Shown: piece by piece, positions 48,935 to 58,547 of the stretch | Layout of the letters: every line of letters begins with the position of its first letter | How positions within the stretch are numbered: position 1 is the first letter of the stretch | Assembly: GCA_027604185.1 (NCBI GenBank) | Contig: JADGKB010000070.1 | Span: forward strand, 1-64,000 | Direction of reading: 5' to 3' | DNA length: 64,000 nucleotides | Origin: Boothiomyces macroporosus | Taxonomy: Eukaryota > Chytridiomycota > Chytridiomycetes > Rhizophydiales > Terramycetaceae | The notes under the pieces: model-generated | Told to the model about the DNA's origin: nothing | Database searches by the model: none | The model's input: the letters and a program-made list of their open reading frames with translations, nothing else | Translations under genes and position numbers: made by a program

Positions 48935-50746
48935 TTATAGATTTATTTTATCAAATACTTTAGGATCTACTTTTTTGCTATTTCTAAATACATCTAAAAC
49001 ATCTTCAAATCCATTTTGTGCTGCTATTCTAATTGCTTCGTAATCATTATCCGATGGATCTACCTTTTTGTGGTTCAAAAGTAGCTTTACAAATTCTGGT
49101 TTTCTTTTGCTACATGCTCGCTTGAGTATAGCGTTGCCTTTATGTGACGGATCAATTCTCTTATCTTTGAGCAACATTTTTGCGATTTCCAGGTTATCAG
49201 TTCGCATAAGGTGTTTGAAAACTTCAATGAACTTTGTTGGCTTGAATGATTTGTGATCAAGTACTTTTGCCACTAGTTCTGGTTTATCTTGAGTAATTAA
49301 TAACTTTAGTATAGTAGTTATAAACGAAGATAGATTGTAGTATTTGTTGGATAGATACATTTCGAAAATTTGATAGTTTTCGTCTGTTAGTGCCAAGATA
49401 CTTTGTGTTTCCAGCCAACTGGTGCCTTCGAATGATTGATCCAGGAGAGGCGACAGCAACTTTAACGGACCATGTTGTCCATTCCGATAAAGAAACTCCA
49501 AATAATTGACGTTGTTTTGACTGTAGGAAATAGAGAGTTGGGACTTTTCAATGACATTTTTCAATAATTCCTGATAATTTCGAATCGCTAGAGCAAGGAG
49601 GTGGGTAGAGTTGAATTCTTCAAGTGTTAATATCTTTTCATCAATAATATAATCAATCAATTCCGTATTGGACTTTAATATTGCATTGGTAAGTATTTCG
49701 TTTCTGTGGAGAAATACATTGGCTCTATGATCATTTCGCAAATATCGAAATATCCTCAAACTGTTTGCACAATTTGTAAATATTCGCGAATCTTGATCGT
49801 ATGGATTTACGCGATCATCATTCACTAATAGCTGGACCAAATCAAAGTTTCCAGTTGCTGCTGCTTCAATTACTGCTAAATTATTTTGCGCAGCGGGGTT
49901 TACAGATTCCTGTCCAATCAGATACTTTACAGCTGCATATTGACCAGTTCTACTAGCAACAATTATGGGCATGTCGTTATTTTCATTTAAAAACGGCTGC
50001 ATTCGATTGTGTTGTAACAATTCCAATACATGCTGGTGTTTGATATTCAACTCCAATATAAGAGTCAGATCTCCGATTCTAATTTCCAGTCCATCTTCTT
50101 TCATTATCCTCTCTAGAATTTCTTTTCTAGGATTGTCAGCAGCAAAACTAACCACACTATTCTGTCCCATTCGGAAATTAAAGTCTATTCGCTCGTCATC
50201 CAAGAATAATTCCAGCAAGTCGAGATCGATAAAGCTACAAGATTTGAGAAATACTTGATTATGGGTAGATATGTCTTGAATGATATTAGATTGGAATATT
50301 GTTTGAATCAAAGTGGTATTCATTTCATGTACTGCTTGCAGATACAACTCTGTCGCTGCAGCAGCTTCCAAAATGATTTGAAACTCAGTGTTTAAATATT
50401 GCGTGAATATCCACTTTGTATCCGAATACATTCGGCCGTATATCACTGCTCCATAAATCATTGACAATTCCTCCCTAGTGTAGCTTTTAAACATTTTCAA
50501 AAACTGAGAGTCATGGGCATTATTTACAACGAATACAAGAATATCCCATGTATAGTATTCCGGTGCTATTGACGGAAGGTAATCTTGAAAGTTGAATCCA
50601 TCTGTAAACGAGCCTTTGTAAGCAAAAGAAGTCAGTTGTGGATTCTTTGGCAGCTTTGAATACAGACTAAAATATAACTGAAAATATTCGTGGAAATTGA
50701 GGTGCTGCGCAATCAGGTCAATTTCATTGAGACATTTTTGAAGCAT
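48935..50746 (-). CDS. F-box-like/ankyrin-type repeat protein, dispersed member
   Basis: 603 residues, no intron, 35 kb from the tandem array and in opposite orientation. The head MLQKCLNEIDLIAQHLNFHEYFQLYF aligns with the array genes. It differs in having more canonical ankyrin units near the end (GNAILKRACSKRKPEFVKLL, KKVDPSDNDYEAIRIAAQNG) and keeps the block DDRVNPYDQDSRIFTNC found also in the gene at 55536. The stop is 9 nt from that of the convergent RAD5-like gene. No TGACTCA lies in the 120 nt before its ATG. Confidence 0.88.
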   Translation of the reverse strand: MLQKCLNEIDLIAQHLNFHEYFQLYFSLYSKLPKNPQLTSFAYKGSFTDGFNFQDYLPSIAPEYYTWDILVFVVNNAHDSQFLKMFKSYTREELSMIYGAVIYGRMYSDTKWIFTQYLNTEFQIILEAAAATELYLQAVHEMNTTLIQTIFQSNIIQDISTHNQVFLKSCSFIDLDLLELFLDDERIDFNFRMGQNSVVSFAADNPRKEILERIMKEDGLEIRIGDLTLILELNIKHQHVLELLQHNRMQPFLNENNDMPIIVASRTGQYAAVKYLIGQESVNPAAQNNLAVIEAAATGNFDLVQLLVNDDRVNPYDQDSRIFTNCANSLRIFRYLRNDHRANVFLHRNEILTNAILKSNTELIDYIIDEKILTLEEFNSTHLLALAIRNYQELLKNVIEKSQLSISYSQNNVNYLEFLYRNGQHGPLKLLSPLLDQSFEGTSWLETQSILALTDENYQIFEMYLSNKYYNLSSFITTILKLLITQDKPELVAKVLDHKSFKPTKFIEVFKHLMRTDNLEIAKMLLKDKRIDPSHKGNAILKRACSKRKPEFVKLLLNHKKVDPSDNDYEAIRIAAQNGFEDVLDVFRNSKKVDPKVFDKINL

Positions 50747-50943
50747 GAAAAATCAGGCAAGATTTACTCGCGAGCAATCACATCCAAATATTCTGTTGGA
50801 ATGATTCCTAAAAACCAAGAAAACTTTATAAGGATTTCGCACCAAACGATCAAATTGAAATAACCTTGCGGGCTATAAAAAAGTGGTGGATTGTCCGAGT
50901 TGATTTCTTAAATTTGACTGGTAATTTCTTACAAAAAAATTCA

Positions 50944-51864
50944 ATGAAACCCAAGCAAAATATCTTTCTGGTGATAGTTGCATTTCTGATATTCGTTATA
51001 TTTATTCAACAGAACAATCCATTAGTAGAAACAGCGATTGCTAAAGTCGAATCCAAGAACAGAGCTGAAAAGCGAGCTTATCTCTTTTACGCTACTTCAA
51101 AACCTTATGCCTGCAGCGTAATGGTATTTGCTGAGCGATTCAAACTGTTTAAAAAGGATCCTTCAATTGATATTTTGGCGCTTGTTTCTGGGCTGGACGA
51201 ATCAACTTTAAACAAGATGAATAGCCTCGGGATAAAAACTAGTCACGTTGATATACACTCAGCAACCGGCGATAAGAACTCAGAAAATAGAGAGCGTTAC
51301 AAAGAATCAAATACGAAACTGCATATATTCAAGGATTGGGGATACGACAAGTTTGTTTATTTGGATGCAGATAGTTTACTAATGACAAATATCGATGATT
51401 TATTTGATTTACCTGAAACGAAACTATTCTGGGCTCCTAGAGCGTTTTGGCTTTCAGAAAAGTACCAGCCAGCGTTCACTACTGTCCTCATTGTTGGAAA
51501 ACCATCAAAGAAAATTTACGAGGATTCCATACAACTTTCCAAGAAAGAGAACAGTATGTATGACATGGACATTCTAAATAAGCTATACCGCCATCAAGTT
51601 GGATTGCTCCCAAGCATTTATGGTTTACTAAACAGGAATATATTATACCAGTCAGAATTACCCGCGGAATATTGTGGGGATTTGACGCAAGTAAAGAAGG
51701 ATTTAAAGCTGGTTCACTTTACTTCGGCAATTAGCGCAACAGGGATATATGGAAAGCCTTGGTCTCAACCTCGGAAAAAGCCCGAGAATATTCAACCTGA
51801 TACCGAATTGTATTTTGAATTGTTTGAAGCTTTTTTTTCTCTTTACGATCGAGTCTGTCCCTAG
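50944..51864 (+). CDS. GT8-type glycosyltransferase, type II membrane protein (copy A)
   Basis: 306 residues from ATG 50944, no intron. A short cytoplasmic start (MKPKQN) and one signal anchor (IFLVIVAFLIFVIFIQ) are followed by a GT-A fold domain of the glycogenin/galactinol-synthase group: RAYLFYATSKPYACSVMVFAER, DWGYDKFVYLDADSLLMTNID (DxD metal site), and the FDLPETKLFWAPRAFW, MYDMDILNKLY and HFTSAISATGIYGKPW blocks. It should act in the Golgi lumen on glycans. ATG 50944 is preferred since the frame upstream of it has no good start and lies before the anchor. A tandem paralog follows 185 nt downstream. Confidence 0.88.
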   Translation: MKPKQNIFLVIVAFLIFVIFIQQNNPLVETAIAKVESKNRAEKRAYLFYATSKPYACSVMVFAERFKLFKKDPSIDILALVSGLDESTLNKMNSLGIKTSHVDIHSATGDKNSENRERYKESNTKLHIFKDWGYDKFVYLDADSLLMTNIDDLFDLPETKLFWAPRAFWLSEKYQPAFTTVLIVGKPSKKIYEDSIQLSKKENSMYDMDILNKLYRHQVGLLPSIYGLLNRNILYQSELPAEYCGDLTQVKKDLKLVHFTSAISATGIYGKPWSQPRKKPENIQPDTELYFELFEAFFSLYDRVCP

Positions 51865-52049
51865 ATAATTACAAGTACTTTTAACTGGTAATCTAACTTT
51901 TGGAAGAATAAATATGATTTATTTCGATAATATGACCGCCAATAACCCAGTGTTTTCTACGTGATTTCTATCTGAAACAATTTCTCGGTTTGTGATGATT
52001 CGGTCCTCTCTTTTTGGATGACAAAGAAAAAGTTTCCCCATTGATAATC

Positions 52050-52973
52050 ATGGCTCTAATGTCAAATCGCTACGTTCGCATTATTGTTTTGTTTCTCTTA
52101 GTAGCAACTCTCTTTTCCCTCACGCTATCAAAGTTCAAGTCCAGTTATCCAATTATTCATACAGCAAAACAGAATTCTCCAACTGCAAAGAGTATAAAGA
52201 GAGCTTACATGTTCTATGTGACCTCCAAGCCGTATGCGTGCAGTGTAATGGTGATGGCGGAGCGTTTGGAAATGTTTAAAAAGGATCCTGCAATTGATAT
52301 TGTCGCATTGGTGAACGGGATAGACAACAGCCAGCTATCAAAGATGCACAAGATGGGAATCAAAACAAAGCCGGTAAATAAATTACAAGCGCTTGGGAGC
52401 AGTAATGAAGCCGAAAAAGAGGTCTGGAAAAACTCGAATACCAAATTTCAAATCTTTAAAGATTGGGGATACGATAAATTCGTTTACTTGGATGCAGACA
52501 CACTGTTAATGGACAATATTGATCATTTATTTGATTTACCTGACGTTCCTACCTTTTGGGTTCCAAGAGCGTATTGGTTACCAGAAGTTTACCAACCAGT
52601 ATTCTCCACACTACTGATAGTTGGCAAACCATCGCAAAAGATTTATGATGCTGCTGTCAGCTATTCAAAGGTAGATAATGGAATCTACGATATGGACGTA
52701 CTAAACAAGCTGTACAAACATAAAGTAGGAGTTCTGCCAAATATATATGGATTGATCAACCGAAGTTTTTACCAAGGCTTTCCTGAAGAGTATATGCTGG
52801 ACGGAGCAGTATTTGAGGAGGATTTCAAGCTAATTCACATAACAGACTATGCTACTCACCAGTATGGTAAGCCATGGGATTATCCTCAAAACAAGCCAGA
52901 GGATAAGACAGCCTATCCGTACTTTTACCAGACACTAGAAACATTCAACAAGCACTATGACAAGTACTGTTAA
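52050..52973 (+). CDS. GT8-type glycosyltransferase, type II membrane protein (copy B)
   Basis: 307 residues, tandem paralog of copy A with the same order of motifs: anchor IIVLFLLVATLFSLTL, RAYMFYVTSKPYACSVMVMAER, DWGYDKFVYLDADTLLMDNID, FDLPDVPTFWVPRAYWLP, YDMDVLNKLYKHKVG and HITDYATHQYGKPWDYP. ATG 52050 places the anchor at residues 10-26; a second Met three residues later is equally possible. No intron. It ends 6 nt before the stop of the convergent sensor-domain gene. Donor and acceptor sugars cannot be told from the sequence. Confidence 0.88.
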   Translation: MALMSNRYVRIIVLFLLVATLFSLTLSKFKSSYPIIHTAKQNSPTAKSIKRAYMFYVTSKPYACSVMVMAERLEMFKKDPAIDIVALVNGIDNSQLSKMHKMGIKTKPVNKLQALGSSNEAEKEVWKNSNTKFQIFKDWGYDKFVYLDADTLLMDNIDHLFDLPDVPTFWVPRAYWLPEVYQPVFSTLLIVGKPSQKIYDAAVSYSKVDNGIYDMDVLNKLYKHKVGVLPNIYGLINRSFYQGFPEEYMLDGAVFEEDFKLIHITDYATHQYGKPWDYPQNKPEDKTAYPYFYQTLETFNKHYDKYC

Positions 52974-52979
52974 TATACT

Positions 52980-53702
52980 TTATTGAAACATTCCAACGTA
53001 TATATGTGCATTCAAAATAAACGATAACCTGATTAACTTGAATGTAATTGGAAACAAGACAAACGCGATTATGAACTGTAATCCGCATTGCACCCACGTA
53101 CCAGATGGATCAGTAAAAATAGTTTTGTAAGTTCCATCAGTTGTGTTGATTCTTACTGGATTAATCAACCACGGTATTGGATTCGTAGCTATAGTAAATG
53201 AGAACAGCGCTACCCCATAAATGAATTTGTAAATTGCCAAGTAAAGCCCCGCCTTCCAAGTTTTCAAATTTAAAATTGTATTCTTGAAATGTTTTACTAC
53301 ACTTTCATTCGGCTTGTAGTAATATTTAAGCGGTTGGAATGGTTCGTTTGCACAGTATGAAAGAAGTGCTCCATCGACTGCAGCGAGTAGCCTCCATGAT
53401 TGGCATGATAAATATAGTAATGGGACACCAATTGGGGCAATGATTAATAGACCCATTGAAACTGAAAAAGTTGTAATTACCCAGACAAGGCAGAATATGC
53501 TGAATGCGAAATGTATAGTTAGGCCGTAAAAGTATGATAGCCAAGCGTAAGGATTCTTTAGCGAATCAAAAGTCGATTCTTCTTTAAAGTACACCTGTTG
53601 TGGTTCTGCCTGTGCCCTTTCCATTGTGATATACCGAAGCGGCTCTTCACTTGTAATGGTATTGTGAGGTGATTCCAAGAGAGGAGTTATGGTTCTTGAC
53701 AT
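52980..53702 (-). CDS. Membrane protein with a putative sensor-type domain
   Basis: 240 residues, no intron. After a polar N-terminus of about 60 residues, the pattern NPYAWLSYFYGLTIHFAFSI, then a second helix ending VSMGLLIIAPIGVPLLYLS and a central helix LAAVDGALLSY resembles the four-helix sensor domain known mainly from bacterial histidine kinases and also found alone in some chytrid fungi. A second helical pair follows (LYLAIYKFIYGVALFSFTI; FIIAFVLFPITFKLI). No kinase domain is attached. The gene is preceded at 53762-53767 by a CACGTG site within TCACGTGA, about 60 nt upstream of the ATG. Confidence 0.6.
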   Translation of the reverse strand: MSRTITPLLESPHNTITSEEPLRYITMERAQAEPQQVYFKEESTFDSLKNPYAWLSYFYGLTIHFAFSIFCLVWVITTFSVSMGLLIIAPIGVPLLYLSCQSWRLLAAVDGALLSYCANEPFQPLKYYYKPNESVVKHFKNTILNLKTWKAGLYLAIYKFIYGVALFSFTIATNPIPWLINPVRINTTDGTYKTIFTDPSGTWVQCGLQFIIAFVLFPITFKLIRLSFILNAHIYVGMFQ

Positions 53703-54436
53703 TTGAATTTAATTTAATATTTGCAGGTTTTTATGTTACAAAATGAGACTTAAAAAGAAGTCACGTGACGAAAACTTAACCAGCAACTAGAGAGCCTGTA
53801 TTGATTGTTTTTACAAAGGGGTCTCGGATTAACCATTTTTTAAAGACCAATTTCAGCAACTTGTAGAAACCGAAATAACATGTGATTGCACAATATCGGT
53901 TTAGCCGAGTAAAGTTTGGATCAAAGACAAAGTCAGAGAGCAATACCAAGCCGATGGTACTTTATTTTTAGAAACCAATCTGGACGAAGGGTCTTCACAG
54001 TTGATTGTTGCATTTAAACGATAGTCCAGGTCTAACTGTTGCATTTGCTACTTTAAAACGCGTGGTGGGGTCAAGGCTAAATGCAGCTGCAATTAATTAC
54101 TTTTGTAAAGACTCAACAATTGTAAAAGTCTTTGTGATGTTTCGGTAGCTTATTGTTATCTCTCTTTCTGTCATTTTACTTTGTGAAGACAATCAACTTC
54201 TTTTGTTTACCAAATCTTTAGTGTTTTGCCATAATGAACAACCTTATGATCAATCATGTTACTTGATTCAATACAAGCAACGCGGATGGATCGAATGAGA
54301 TTGGATTAAAAAGGCTGATGTGGCGAATGTTTAGACACATCATTTCCAGAATCTAGTCGGCTATTTTTCATGGTACTTTATTCCGTTCTTGGTTCGCTCT
54401 TAGCTTCTGTCAATCAAGTTTGATTTTTTCTCAAAA
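53703..54436. other. Intergenic, no supported gene
   Basis: 734 nt, the longest gene-free stretch here, between two divergent genes. It holds TCACGTGA at 53761-53768 and a small inverted repeat (AAAGACT and AGTCTTT around 54110-54140). No coding frame, tRNA or repeat element was recognised. Confidence 0.45.
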
Positions 54437-55309
54437 ATGACAAATGAATCCAAAAAGTATTTGGTTCTGGATGGCGGATTTGCAACCGAGCTGGAGCGAC
54501 TGTCTAATCAATCATTAAAAACAGATCTATGGAGTGCACAGCTATTACATTCAGATCCGAAATCTATTGCAAAACTACATCAGATTTACTATGAAGCAGG
54601 AGCCGATATTGCAACCACTTGCTCATACCAAGCATCCATTGAAGGGTTTAAAAAGGCTGGGATTGATAACCCTGCTGAGCTGATCCAATTATCCGTTGAA
54701 CTAGCCAGAGGTAGAATAGTAGCTGGCTCAATTGGCTCTTTTGGAGCACTGTTGGCAGATGGGTCAGAGTATACAGGAAACTTTGGAGTAGGGCTTCAAG
54801 AACTTGTGCAATCACATTCCGAAAGAGTAGAAACACTTTTGTCAGGAAAATACAAGCCAGATTTGATTCTGTTTGAAACGATTCCAAGTCTATTGGAAAT
54901 TAAAGCAGTTATTCAAGTAGCAAAGACGATCAGCATTCCAGTATGGCTATCGATGCAGTGTAAGGAAAATACAATTGCTAGTGGTGAATCTATCGAAGAA
55001 TGTGTTGCTCTGTTGAACGAATCAAATATCGAATGTATTGGGGTAAACTGTGTTAATCCACTTATAGTTGCTCCGGTTTTACAAAGAATTCGGTCTTTAA
55101 CAAGTAAGCGAATAATGTGCTATCCCAATGGCGGTGGGGAGTGGGACGCCATGAATAAGGTGTGGATTGGAAATGAGGACTTTGAAGAATTCAAAGATCT
55201 GGTTCGGCAATGGGCAGCTTCTGGAGCTACAGTTATTGGTGGCTGCTGTCACACTGGCCCAAAGCATATTCAAATAATTAAAAAAGTACTCGACGAACTG
55301 AATAAATAA
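54437..55309 (+). CDS. Homocysteine S-methyltransferase
   Basis: 290 residues, no intron, of the MHT1/SAM4/MMUM class that makes methionine from homocysteine using S-methylmethionine or S-adenosylmethionine. Motifs: LVLDGGFATELERL at the start, YYEAGADIATTCSYQAS, RIVAGSIGSFGALLADGSEY, ETIPSLLEIKAV, and the zinc cysteines in CIGVNC and GGCCHTGPKHI. Length agrees with the family. It is cytosolic with no targeting signal. The neighbours (sensor protein, F-box/ankyrin gene) are unrelated in function. The ATG at 54437 is preceded by a T-rich leader (TTTTTTCTCAAAA). Confidence 0.94.
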   Translation: MTNESKKYLVLDGGFATELERLSNQSLKTDLWSAQLLHSDPKSIAKLHQIYYEAGADIATTCSYQASIEGFKKAGIDNPAELIQLSVELARGRIVAGSIGSFGALLADGSEYTGNFGVGLQELVQSHSERVETLLSGKYKPDLILFETIPSLLEIKAVIQVAKTISIPVWLSMQCKENTIASGESIEECVALLNESNIECIGVNCVNPLIVAPVLQRIRSLTSKRIMCYPNGGGEWDAMNKVWIGNEDFEEFKDLVRQWAASGATVIGGCCHTGPKHIQIIKKVLDELNK

Positions 55310-55535
55310 GCGTGTATATTCAAATATCTGGTGAAGGTATTACACATTGGATTCCAGACCAAATATAAGATTTCGCTGCTGTCAATCATTCTCTATACAA
55401 AGCAAAGTTACCATGCAACAGATTTTACTTTGGTGATAATACGGCCGCAAATTTCATAGAGTTAGTCGTTTTATGACTGTAATTTCGTCAGGCGGAACTG
55501 AAAAGTTTCATAGCAAGTTTTTTTCCTGTTCAACA

Positions 55536-56936
55536 ATGCACACACTTCCAGTTGAACTTTTACAATTGATAACTCGCTTCATTGACCATGACGACTATTA
55601 CAACCTCTACTTTTCATACCAAAGCAATATTCCTCTACCTCCTGTTCTCTCACTAACAGCGTTCAATAACTTCATCAAAACCAAGAGGTACTACAGGATT
55701 AGAATTGGGAAACTAAAGCATATTGGTCTACCAGTACTAGACAAGGAATATTATTGCCCAGAAATATTCAGCTATTTACTTGGCTTGAATTGTCTGGAAG
55801 CTGCAAAGATGTTTCATTTGATTAGTAATTCAGAACTGCTAGAACTCCTAAGCAGGTATTTCTTTTATGAAAGATCGATTCTTGCTTGGCCATTGTACAA
55901 ATACCTAAATCAGCAGAATATCGCTATTCCTGGAAACATACTGGGAAACATATACCGGAACGCTGCGAATAATAATTGCACCGAGATATTAATGGAAATG
56001 GTGGATTTGGTGAGTATATGGGAGAAGAGGACTGTGTTCCATTCAGTTTGTTACAGCTCAGCTTTCGAAGTGTTTGAATATCTGTTGCAACATCTGGAAA
56101 TAACTCGTGGACGATTCTCAGATATACTCCGATGTGCACTAAATAGGGATATGAGATTCATCAAGAAATTTTTGGAAACTTGTCAAGGAAATGTAGATAG
56201 TGGTACATTGAGATATACAATCCAGCACGTTGATAAAAGTTGCGCAAAATTACTGTTCAGTTATCCAAATACTAGAAAGACTCTACTTGATTGCGATAAT
56301 AATCACTTATTGACAGGTAGTGGAAAAATTCAATATGTATTCATTTGGGATTATTTGTTGGAGAACCTTGGCGACCCTGCAAGTAGTCAAAATGAAGCAA
56401 TATTTGTCGCTTGTAAGGAAAACGCTTGGTATTTGGTGAGCAAGCTACTTGAGGATCCTCGAGTTAATCCATATGACCGAAACTGCTCGATATTCACTAA
56501 TCTTTGCGGTCGAAAGCAATTTCGTATATTCAAGATGCTCTACAAGCCAAATCTCACTTTTGATTTCAAGTCCATTCTGCTGGAATTGATAACCAGGAAC
56601 AGCCAGAACACGATAAAGTTTCTCTTGGACAACAATGAAATCAAACTTGCAGACTTTGAACCGGTTCACATCAAAGCCCTGCTAAAGAGCGGAAACGGTA
56701 CATTAAAGGAACAGCTTTTGAATATCCCTCAGCTGCTTCCATTGTTCGAACAGCAGATATTGGAACCCTACCAGATTGGAAAGGCTCAGAATTGGCATAC
56801 GATAAAATTGAGTCAGCGACACTTTTGGGTCCTCGTTCCATTGCTTGATCAAAGGTTCAATGAATTCTTTGATTGGGCAATCTCAGAGGAAATTGTAACA
56901 GATAAAAAGTTGATTTCAATTATTATAATAAAGTAA
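55536..56936 (+). CDS. F-box plus ankyrin-type protein, short diverged member
   Basis: 466 residues from ATG 55536, no intron; an in-frame ATG at 55473 would add 21. The N-terminus HTLPVELLQLITRFIDHDDYYNLYFS is a clear F-box start (LP-x-E-L-L), and the continuation D-x-Y-x-L-Y-F matches the heads of the tandem array (DYFKLYFALHS), so the array heads are probably worn F-boxes. Further shared blocks are LDKEYYCPEIF and EDPRVNPYDRNCSIFTN. It ends about 130 residues short of the family, before the FNPSFKKN and FDPSQKRN blocks. It may be a truncated gene or a functional short form; the reading frame itself is intact. Confidence 0.8.
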   Translation: MHTLPVELLQLITRFIDHDDYYNLYFSYQSNIPLPPVLSLTAFNNFIKTKRYYRIRIGKLKHIGLPVLDKEYYCPEIFSYLLGLNCLEAAKMFHLISNSELLELLSRYFFYERSILAWPLYKYLNQQNIAIPGNILGNIYRNAANNNCTEILMEMVDLVSIWEKRTVFHSVCYSSAFEVFEYLLQHLEITRGRFSDILRCALNRDMRFIKKFLETCQGNVDSGTLRYTIQHVDKSCAKLLFSYPNTRKTLLDCDNNHLLTGSGKIQYVFIWDYLLENLGDPASSQNEAIFVACKENAWYLVSKLLEDPRVNPYDRNCSIFTNLCGRKQFRIFKMLYKPNLTFDFKSILLELITRNSQNTIKFLLDNNEIKLADFEPVHIKALLKSGNGTLKEQLLNIPQLLPLFEQQILEPYQIGKAQNWHTIKLSQRHFWVLVPLLDQRFNEFFDWAISEEIVTDKKLISIIIIK

Positions 56937-57142
56937 TATATTAATTAAGACCGCACATACTAGCAAATTAGTATTGGAAGGTCGTCTGGTAGGTTTCAGA
57001 AATATATTTCATGTACCCGTTGAAATGTAATATTAAAAAGGTTCAATACGAAGCAAACTGGCCATGCATCTTGAAGTGCTTCAATGAACATTGAGCTCAG
57101 CTACAAAATTTACAAACTCCTTTTAAAAACAGTAGGATTATA

Positions 57143-58258
57143 TTAAAGTACTGGGAGTTCTTTGAACATTCTCAAGACATCAGTATAGCTCAATACGCCA
57201 GAAAGAGCATCCAACCCGTCTCCAGTTACCCAAACTCTGTGTGTTTTTTTAGTTTGCATTTCCTTGATGGCATGTTCGAGTGTAACATCGTATTTCACCT
57301 GAGAAATTTGATCCGCCATCAATCCTTCTCTGTTCCTCCTTTCGCTTTCCAAATATTCAAATACCGGCTTGTTTAGTTTTGACATATTGTTCAAGTTTAA
57401 TCCACGAAGGTCGGATGCGGAAAAGTTGGCAACCAACTCTCCATTCTTGTTTATAACTGGGACTGCTTGAAGATTGTCCATATACATTGTCTTTAATCCA
57501 TGAAGGGCAGACTGGGTTTCCAAAATGGCAATGATTGGCGCTTTGTTTTGGCCCAACAATACAGAAACTGTTCCAACCTGGATATCAAGAATTGGTTCGA
57601 GGATTTCTTTTGGCAGTACATTAGAGTTGACTAGGAATGATACCAAGTCAGTTTGAGACAGAACTGTGATGGATGCAGTGGGTGGAATAGGGCCAAAGAC
57701 AGATTCCATCAATATGTCCGAGTCAACTACTAAAACACGATGTTGCTTTGAGATGCTAAGCGCAGAAACTAAATCCGAAACCGCATCGGTGGAGTAGAAC
57801 ATCCATGGAGCTAGCGACTCGGCAGAGGATCCAAGTGCCTTTTCAACTGGGGTGTTGAAAAACTCTTTAGCATCCATTCTTTCAATATAATCAAATAGAT
57901 TAGACTCTTGGAAATCCTTGTCAGAGTCAAATATTTCTTCAAATACAGCAAACGACAAGACATCGTAGATTGACAAAATCCCGATATAGATGTTATCTCC
58001 GGTTTGCTCGTCAACAGTATAAACTGGGGCGGATAGGATATTGGCATTGTTTAGCGCCTTCAAGAACACTCGGATTGTGGTTTTTGCTTCAAAGGATACT
58101 AGCGGATGGAACGTTGATTTCCTTTTGTAAGCCAAGACTTCAGAGATCTTCAAATCAGCCAAGAAGGCGTTTGCTTTCTTTACGGCTTTTGTAACATGTT
58201 GGTTTGAGTTGAGCATTTGATGGTCCATCGTTGTTTCGGTTTTTATAGGTTTTTGCAT
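57143..58258 (-). CDS. Four-CBS-domain protein (AMPK-gamma/SDS23-like)
   Basis: 371 residues, no intron. Four CBS motifs in two Bateman modules: VFLKALNNANILSAPVYTVD with YIGILSIYDVLSF, then DLVSALSISKQHRVLVVD with TVLSQTDLVSFLV, GLKTMYMDNLQAVPVINKNG with NFSASDLRGL, and AIKEMQTKKTHRVWVTGDG with GVLSYTDVLRMF. Such modules bind adenine nucleotides and act as energy sensors. An SNF4 or SDS23-type identity is possible; the length and unusual insert in module one (FEEIFDSDKDFQESNLFDY) leave it open. A Met ten residues in (MDHQM) is an alternative start. Confidence 0.8.
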   Translation of the reverse strand: MQKPIKTETTMDHQMLNSNQHVTKAVKKANAFLADLKISEVLAYKRKSTFHPLVSFEAKTTIRVFLKALNNANILSAPVYTVDEQTGDNIYIGILSIYDVLSFAVFEEIFDSDKDFQESNLFDYIERMDAKEFFNTPVEKALGSSAESLAPWMFYSTDAVSDLVSALSISKQHRVLVVDSDILMESVFGPIPPTASITVLSQTDLVSFLVNSNVLPKEILEPILDIQVGTVSVLLGQNKAPIIAILETQSALHGLKTMYMDNLQAVPVINKNGELVANFSASDLRGLNLNNMSKLNKPVFEYLESERRNREGLMADQISQVKYDVTLEHAIKEMQTKKTHRVWVTGDGLDALSGVLSYTDVLRMFKELPVL

Positions 58259-58547
58259 AGCTGACTAACAATGACACACAGTGACTTTATCATGCAAAAT
58301 GAACAATTCAGACTCATAAGGATCACGTCTCCTGACCAACCTTGTAATTTCCATTCCGCAAAATAATTGCGGGTGGCAATATCAGCATTGGAGTACAGAC
58401 ACCAATCGCTAGTCTCAGTCCGCTTCTGCATTAAAGTGCAATTAATACAAATTTAATTGTGATTCTCAAATAGACAAAGATAACAATGCTCAGACTGCAT
58501 CCTGCTGTTCATTGAACTTGAAAAAAAATCTAGAAAAAAAAACCAAA

